Part shown: one piece after another, positions 58,370-64,000 of the stretch
Numbering within the stretch: position 1 is the first letter of the stretch
Layout of the letters: every line of letters begins with the position of its first letter
Origin: Strongylocentrotus droebachiensis
Lineage: Eukaryota; Echinodermata; Echinoidea; Camarodonta; Strongylocentrotidae
NCBI GenBank assembly: GCA_035222895.1
Contig: JAVYIG010007523.1
Coordinates: 1-64,000, forward strand
Length of the DNA: 64,000 bases
Reading direction: 5' to 3'
Position numbers and translations under genes: made by a program
Notes under the pieces: model-generated
Told to the model about the DNA's origin: nothing
Databases searched by the model: none
Seen by the model: only the letters and a program-made list of their open reading frames with translations

Positions 58370-58545
58370 TGGCGACTGGCTGGAATGCTCCCCAGGGAGT
58401 GGAAAATGTGCATACATTGTGTGCGGGTAAGCCTGAATCTGATGACCGGGGTAATAATATATCTGTTAAGCGCTTAGGCACATCGTTGGATCGATGTATT
58501 GAGCGCTTTCTAAACACAGAATATTATAATTATTATCATTGAACA
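58370..58545 (+). mobile_element. tRNA-SINE family B, 3' portion
   Basis: GGAATGCTCCCCAGGGAGTG, GTGCGGGTAAGCCTGAATCT and GATGACCGGGGTAATAATAT are the reverse complement of the stretch at 53400-53480. It then ends TTGAGCGCTTTCTAAACACA with an ATTATTATC tail. Confidence 0.65.
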
Positions 58546-58868
58546 TGTATTGTTAAAAGAAAAGACATCATTAAAGAAAAATGATTTGTGTACACCTAAC
58601 TCCAATATGTGTGTCTGTATTGTTCATTCCTTGTATGCCTTGGTGTGTATTGCTTTATTAAGAACCAGATTTCTATTAAAAAAATATGCTTCAATTTTAT
58701 AAGCAGGAATGTCTGATAACAGTGTAAGTAAACAATATAAAAAGATAAAAATGTGGCAAAATAGAAAAGTGGGGGAGGGTTCATTTAACTTGTGAAAAGT
58801 CATGTAAAATATTACTGCCAACTATGTTTTCAATTCATATACATTTTGTTGGTTGGTAGAGGCGAGAA

Positions 58869-59401
58869 TACACCCTTTCATGGTTAAGGCCGCCATTTTG
58901 ATTTACGAGTAAACATTGTGTCATCAATGTTTTCAGATGCACATATGTATTGTTGAGTCACTGCCTGTGCGCTCACATCATATTGACATGGCGCCATATT
59001 AATTTACGAGTAAACAAACTTTTTTTACTCGTAATAGACCAGTTCACGGTTAGCACCTTACTGCAATGACCCCGAATATCCACAGATCTTCAAAACATGA
59101 AGAGGTCCACTTTGTACATTTTGAAATAATCACTCCTACAGTGATGTAGGTGCTATATAAATAGCCTTTGTTCCCCCTTTTCAAAGAATACTTCCACCTG
59201 TGACCATGGAGTGCACTGAATGTGCATGAATGAATAATGTTACATAACTTTCATGAGCACGTATCCAGTATTTTGTCTCCGTGTATTTCAAAATTTGTTC
59301 TGCAATGACCTTTATCTGCTCATGCTCAGACTGCAACTGGAACTGGCTTATTCAAAATGGCGCCCATGTCTGCGCACTCTTGTAACTGTGAAAGGGTGTA
59401 G
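58869..59401. mobile_element. Inverted-repeat MITE (ACACCCTTTCA ends)
   Basis: TACACCCTTTCATGGTTAAG at the left is mirrored by GTAACTGTGAAAGGGTGTA at the right. CCGCCATTTTGA inside is mirrored by TCAAAATGGCGCC. About 530 bp, no transposase. GCCATTTTGA/GCGCCATATTAA motifs occur several times within. Confidence 0.7.
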
Positions 59402-59698
59402 TATTATCATACTTTCCTGTCTCTACGTTTTTTGTATATACCAATATGAAAGTTGATGGTACATTGTGATGTGACTTTTATCATCCCCCCCCTTCCCCCT
59501 CCCCCTCCCCCTTCCTGGATCTGCTACCACTTAGCTTGAACATTTTTTATTCATCCGACAGCTCTAGAAAGAGAATCCACAAAGAATTTCATCATCTGAC
59601 ATGCTTGAGGCTGTACCTGTAAAAAATCTTCTCATTTTCTCTCTGTCATGCTCATCACACACACGACTCATACAGAAGACACAGGATCTTCTTTTTTT

Positions 59699-59873
59699 TT
59701 AAAGCCCGTCTGTACTAGTTTAGCCAGAGGGGATTAGACCTCCCTGCAAGGTCACTGACGGGTGGTTACCCCATCAAATCAGCTCTCAATTAACATAAGA
59801 AAAAGGGGTTCATGGGGGACCAACAGGCACCGATTAGGCAGTGTTTGCTATAAGGAGTGTAGTGGGGCTTTAA
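59699..59873. mobile_element. TTAA MITE, AAAGCCCCACTGCACTA family, copy 4
   Basis: Bounded by TTAA at both ends; reverse orientation relative to 25647 (TGGGGGACCAACAGGCACCG, GTGTAGTGGGGCTTTAA). Near-complete. Confidence 0.75.
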
Positions 59874-60818
59874 GCAAAGAACAGTTTTGCCATTATTTGA
59901 CTAGCTCTTATCTTTAAAAATCTTCACTCTTTTCCCTCTTTCATGCTTATTACACACGACTCGTAAAAAGTACACAAACAGACGGGATGTTTTTTTTTAA
60001 GAAAAGAAGATTTTTGTCATGATTCGACTAGCTCATATCTTACAAGGAGTTTGCCTACATTATTGGCATTTTTACTTTTGACTAAACACACGCACACACA
60101 TTGGGGAATATTCTTAAACATAATCTCTTATCCGTCATCAATTTTTTTGTCAATTTTATAAGTTCTTGCCTCTGTCCTTTTTTTACATACCGGTACATGA
60201 AAATCTACAAGATATCTACAATCAAATTTCTCTAATTTTAAAAACTGCTCATTCTATTTGAATATTCATACGATCAAAAGGATTATAAAATGCATAATTA
60301 TATAGTGATTTAATAATTCTTTGATTATACATGTATAATACACAGCATTGTCTGAATCAATGCAAAAGGAATACAAGAACTGGCTTTAGATTTAAAAATT
60401 AATGTTCAACGTAAATTTGCACCTTGATTGATAAATGGCATTCACACAAAAGGTATATATTGGTATATAGTTCATTTGAGTTTCCCCTAGCATAGACGCA
60501 TACATAACTGCAACACATTTATGCTTAAATAAGCAAGCGAATTCACATTTACAGATCCATGCCCTAATTCAAGCATTTTGTAATATTTTACTTATCTATT
60601 GCAGAGCAAGCCCTCAAATAATACCTGTATATTATTGTATACAATATACTCTTGATCAACTTTTAAATCGGGGAGTAAGAACTTCAAATACAGAATCGTC
60701 TTGCCTTATAATTGATCTCCACAGAGATTGGAATGAATTTGTCATCAATAAAAATATACAATGTACATGAATAGATAGATACACATTCATCTATACACAC
60801 AGTATTGGTTTTAAAAAT
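59874..60818. other. AT-rich DNA, nothing recognised
   Basis: The stretch after the 59699 MITE and that near 59930 share ACTCATAC/ACACGACTCGTA and a T-run, a weak local duplication. No gene. Confidence 0.4.
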
Positions 60819-61000
60819 ACAGTCAAGCCTGTCTTAGCGGCCATCTTTCTATAAAGGCCACCTGTCTATAGCGGTCACCTATAATGCCTCTAGAATAAAA
60901 CATGTTTTAGAACCCTTCTAGAAAGTAGAAAGGCCACCTGTCTACAGCGACCAGTTTTCTGATTTCCCTTGGGTGGCCTTTATAGACAGGTTTCACTGTA
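60819..61000. mobile_element. CCTGTCTATAAAG-family MITE, best copy
   Basis: TACAGTCAAGCCTGTCTTAG at the left is mirrored by CTTTATAGACAGGTTTCACTGTA at the right (terminal 20 bases compared). Internal GGCCACCTGTCTATAGCGGT and GGCCACCTGTCTACAGCGAC form a second repeat pair. 182 bp. Confidence 0.75.
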
Positions 61001-63275
61001 ACTTTAAACCTTATGTATTCATCAGAAAGCAAACAGTTCAAGGATTTTAATAAAAGATCATATTCCATCCTAAACATTAAATATGATGAACAAGATATTT
61101 AGTTTTTGGCTGAAACAAATAACTAATAAAGGGCTGGGTAAGGGGATACAAAGCTATATTCGTATTGTCCTAACATTTAAAGGTATGAACCATTCTGACA
61201 CTGTCATGAAAAAACATGATCTTCATCCATTTGCTTTAGGAAATTTTTTAAAATTCTGGTTCATGCAGTTGTAATGTGTATCATGATCCTAGCCTTGCAA
61301 ATCATGTTGCTAGTTCTGCTACGTCCCCACCGAATACATTCTGTTAAAATCCCAGTGTAAAAATCAATCATTCATCCATATCTTTTTCAACTAAGTAATA
61401 GAAAAAAATGATTAATAAACCTATTCCCATTTTTCTTTTTTCACTCTAAATGCAACAACAAAGAACATTCATGCCACTGATATTCATGACTTTTAGATAA
61501 AATGTACTTCTCTTACAGTCTGCTTAAACATAAAGAACATTATTTGGTAAAATAACATGAATACAGAACATAAAATATGCAATATAAATCAATATTCAAT
61601 GATATACATGTATAAACTTTCTTTACAACACAGAAATAAATCTTCCATTCTCTTTACTAATCCTATGTCACACAGTACAATCGATGGCATTCTTTAGTTC
61701 TCGAGCGGAAGAAAAAAAATAGCAAAAATAAAAATATATCAAAGCTGCTTAATCTTAAATCAACGAAACTCGCACCAGAATCGTAGCACATAATACACAC
61801 GGCGGATTACAGACATTTGGACGATTTGAGTTCATATGGTACAGTGTAAGTGTAAGAAGAGTCAGAACAAATTTAAAAGATCTCCTCACAAAAAATCAAA
61901 GTGTGATTGTGTTTAAAGGAGATGTGAAACAGATTTCAAATAATTTTTGGTAAAAACAAGAGATAGCTATTCCTATCATTTTCATTTCACTAGAGAAATT
62001 TGTATATATTAACGACATAAATGAGTGTTTTCAAAAAGCATAGCAAATCAAATTTTGAAACTATTTGATTCCTTTGCCTGCCATTTTTAAGTTATGTGTC
62101 CAATTTCATGATTACTTTGAAAACAAATGACTTTAAGTGAAATAACATTGAAGAACATACTGTTTAACAAAATATTGAACAATTTTGAATAGCTGAAGAT
62201 AATTTCTGTTTTCGTCTTCCACACAGCGATTCTTCTTCTTTTTCCATTTCAGAATAAAATACTTTCACTGCAGTTTAACATATACTTTGCACATCATTCT
62301 AATGCCAGGCAACACAATTTGGCAATTGATATTCCATTACATATAGATCTCTGAAATCTAGGAAAATGTTGTTTTTATATTTCTTGTAAGCGTGACATAA
62401 AAATGTTCCAAGATAAGCTTATTCTTCTTTTAAAACCATATATATGTACATTTTGTAAACAGCATAAATGTATGAAACATAAAAGCAGGCAAAAGCAAGA
62501 AATACATGAAAATTATTCAACCATTTTACATTAATTCAGTATTTCATCTCTTACGCATATCAACACAAGCCTAATATAACTTACGGCAATAAAATTGATA
62601 ATTGTAAAACAAAATTCAATATTTGTCACCATGTACAGGGAATGCATACAAATAAAACCATAGCAAATATTAACTTTCATTCATTTAAACAAATACATGA
62701 AGTGTAGAATTGGTAAACCTATCGTCCAAGAGGAGGTTTTTGAACCAGTGCGTTAATAAGCAAAGTGTTTCATTGAATAACACGCAAGAATACCAGTAAG
62801 TAAAGTTACTATACACGAAAATTGCATGCACGCATTATCTATTTTATACATGATTACACAAGTTGTTGATCATCTCTTTTGTTGGAATATTTCAAAGCTA
62901 TTTGCATTGCTTCATAACTCGTTAAATTATCAATATTGCAAATATCACTTCAACTTCGTTACTTCATGAAGACAATATTTCTTTCTAAAAAACAGCAACA
63001 TTCTGACTACGTAGTACAGGTGGAATATTAAAAACTGGTCTACAGCTATCTTGTTCATTTTTTAAAAGGCTAATATACAAGTAATACTAGATTTTCTAAT
63101 TAAGAATTGTGCAATGATAGTTCTTTGGTATAAACATACTGTGACCTGCACAATAATTTCATATTTTAACGTTGTCGATTGTTTTCTCCTGTCTTTTCAT
63201 CAAGAAAATTGTCAGAGCCCAACTGATACTGATTTTATGAACTACATGTATGCTATTTCTAAGTTTTATTATGTG
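61001..63275. other. AT-rich DNA, no gene recognised
   Basis: Very AT-rich. TTTATT motifs would be AATAAA on the minus strand, so part of this could be the 3' UTR of a minus-strand gene beyond the right edge, but no coding exon is visible to support that. Confidence 0.35.
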
Positions 63276-63279
63276 ACAA

Positions 63280-63292
63280 AGGAGAGAGAGAA

Positions 63293-63323
<31 letters not shown>

Positions 63324-63342
63324 AAGAGAGAGGCAGAGGGAG
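63280..63342. repeat. (GA)n microsatellite
   Basis: GA/GAAA units, about 60 bp. Confidence 0.9.
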
Positions 63343-64000
63343 TCGGATGAAGAAAAAGCAATAAAAAAAAAGAAAATAGAGATTTAGTTGAGGGAGAGGA
63401 CAAAGAGAAATTCTATGAATTTTCATTTAAATCCTCTTTTTCCATAGAGAAAGACATGGTTCATTTTAGATATCAAAAAGGGGGAAAAAAGAGGTGATTT
63501 TAGCCTGTACCAGTTCATACTGGACAGTTGTTTTTTGAATGAATACATCTTGTCATCAATTAGCACATTTAGTTTAATTGAATACATAGTGTTGCAAACT
63601 CAACTGAAGTGCATTCGTGATGCACGCTACAGGGTTTGTCCAACAGTTAGCCGCAAGGATGGGGAATCGTGGCTCAAGACGACTTTGTTTTCATCCAATA
63701 TCTCCGACTCTTTTTACAATACCACTTCAATTTACATTTAATACTAGTACTGACTTTTTATGAAAATATGCATATGATGTACCTGGAGTAAAGGGGATTA
63801 GACAATGTCAATACTGAAAATGGGAGATTTATGGAAACATCTACTTGCTACATTATCATCTCATCATTTCAACATACAAGGAGATTTTTTTTCAACCTCT
63901 TGCTTTTTGCAAGAAGGAAACTGCCGTTGAAACAAAAAAATATCCTCAATTCCTGCATGTTATGCTCGTCATGATCACCTATACAAGTAGGTATAAATTT
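63343..64000. other. Right edge, nothing recognised
   Basis: 63590-63700 is less AT-rich than its surroundings and could hold part of an exon, but neither strand gives a recognisable protein or clear splice pair. Confidence 0.35.

Noticed and set aside
1-64000. LTR retroelements, endogenous viruses or Polinton-like elements
   Set aside because: No long terminal repeats, capsid, integrase or polymerase frames were recognised anywhere in the window.

Overview
This is animal nuclear DNA, most likely from an echinoderm or another marine deuterostome. The evidence is introns with GT..AG junctions, low coding density, AT-rich non-coding DNA, many (GA)n and (GATA)n microsatellites and G/C homopolymers, and a dense load of short inverted-repeat elements and tRNA-derived SINEs of the kind familiar from sea urchin genomes. 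The species cannot be fixed from sequence alone.

Three protein-coding genes can be supported. (1) At 2262-3149 (+) lie the last two coding exons of a C1q/TNF-fold protein; its 5' part was not found and is probably off the left edge. (2) At 35777-22755 (-) lies a complete ten-exon RCC2 (TD-60) homologue. It encodes a 470-residue RCC1-type propeller protein, and all its exon phases join without a break. (3) At 46596-55830 (+) lies a complete eight-coding-exon homologue of human C7orf25 (UPF0415 family). It encodes 423 residues, and a probable non-coding first exon and promoter lie near 44.8-44.93 kb. RCC2 and the C7orf25 homologue diverge from a spacer of about 9 kb. Nothing in the sequence ties their functions together.

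The rest is non-coding and repeat-rich. 3.15-22.7 kb holds the C1q-like 3' UTR, a large GAT trinucleotide tract (6.2-6.86 kb), GA/CT tracts, LINE and SINE remnants, a hAT-like MITE and several inverted-repeat elements. The RCC2 introns carry at least a dozen MITEs and SINEs, including a nearly uninterrupted 600-bp hairpin in intron 1. 36.5-44 kb is gene-free. It holds two phrase-like tandem repeats, a long ACACTGTAAA-ended element and, at 41.1-42.4 kb, a composite element. That element appears to carry two exons of a C2H2-finger gene and has itself been hit by a palindromic MITE. The C7orf25 introns hold a 31-bp tandem array grown from a MITE end, a tail-to-tail SINE pair, a LINE tail that stops 16 bp before an exon, and an element whose ~150-bp internal repeats each contain perfect nuclear-receptor DR1 motifs. 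55.8-64 kb is the 3' flank, with MITEs and no recognisable gene.

Repeat families with several copies here: at least three TTAA-flanked MITE groups, a family with CCTGTCTATAAAG ends, a palindromic TA-flanked MITE (two copies), a hAT-like MITE (two copies), two tRNA-SINE families (two and about eight copies), and a 350-bp unclassified repeat (two copies flanking RCC2 exons 6-9). No LTR retrovirus, Polinton or CRISPR was seen. No tRNA or rRNA gene was recognised.
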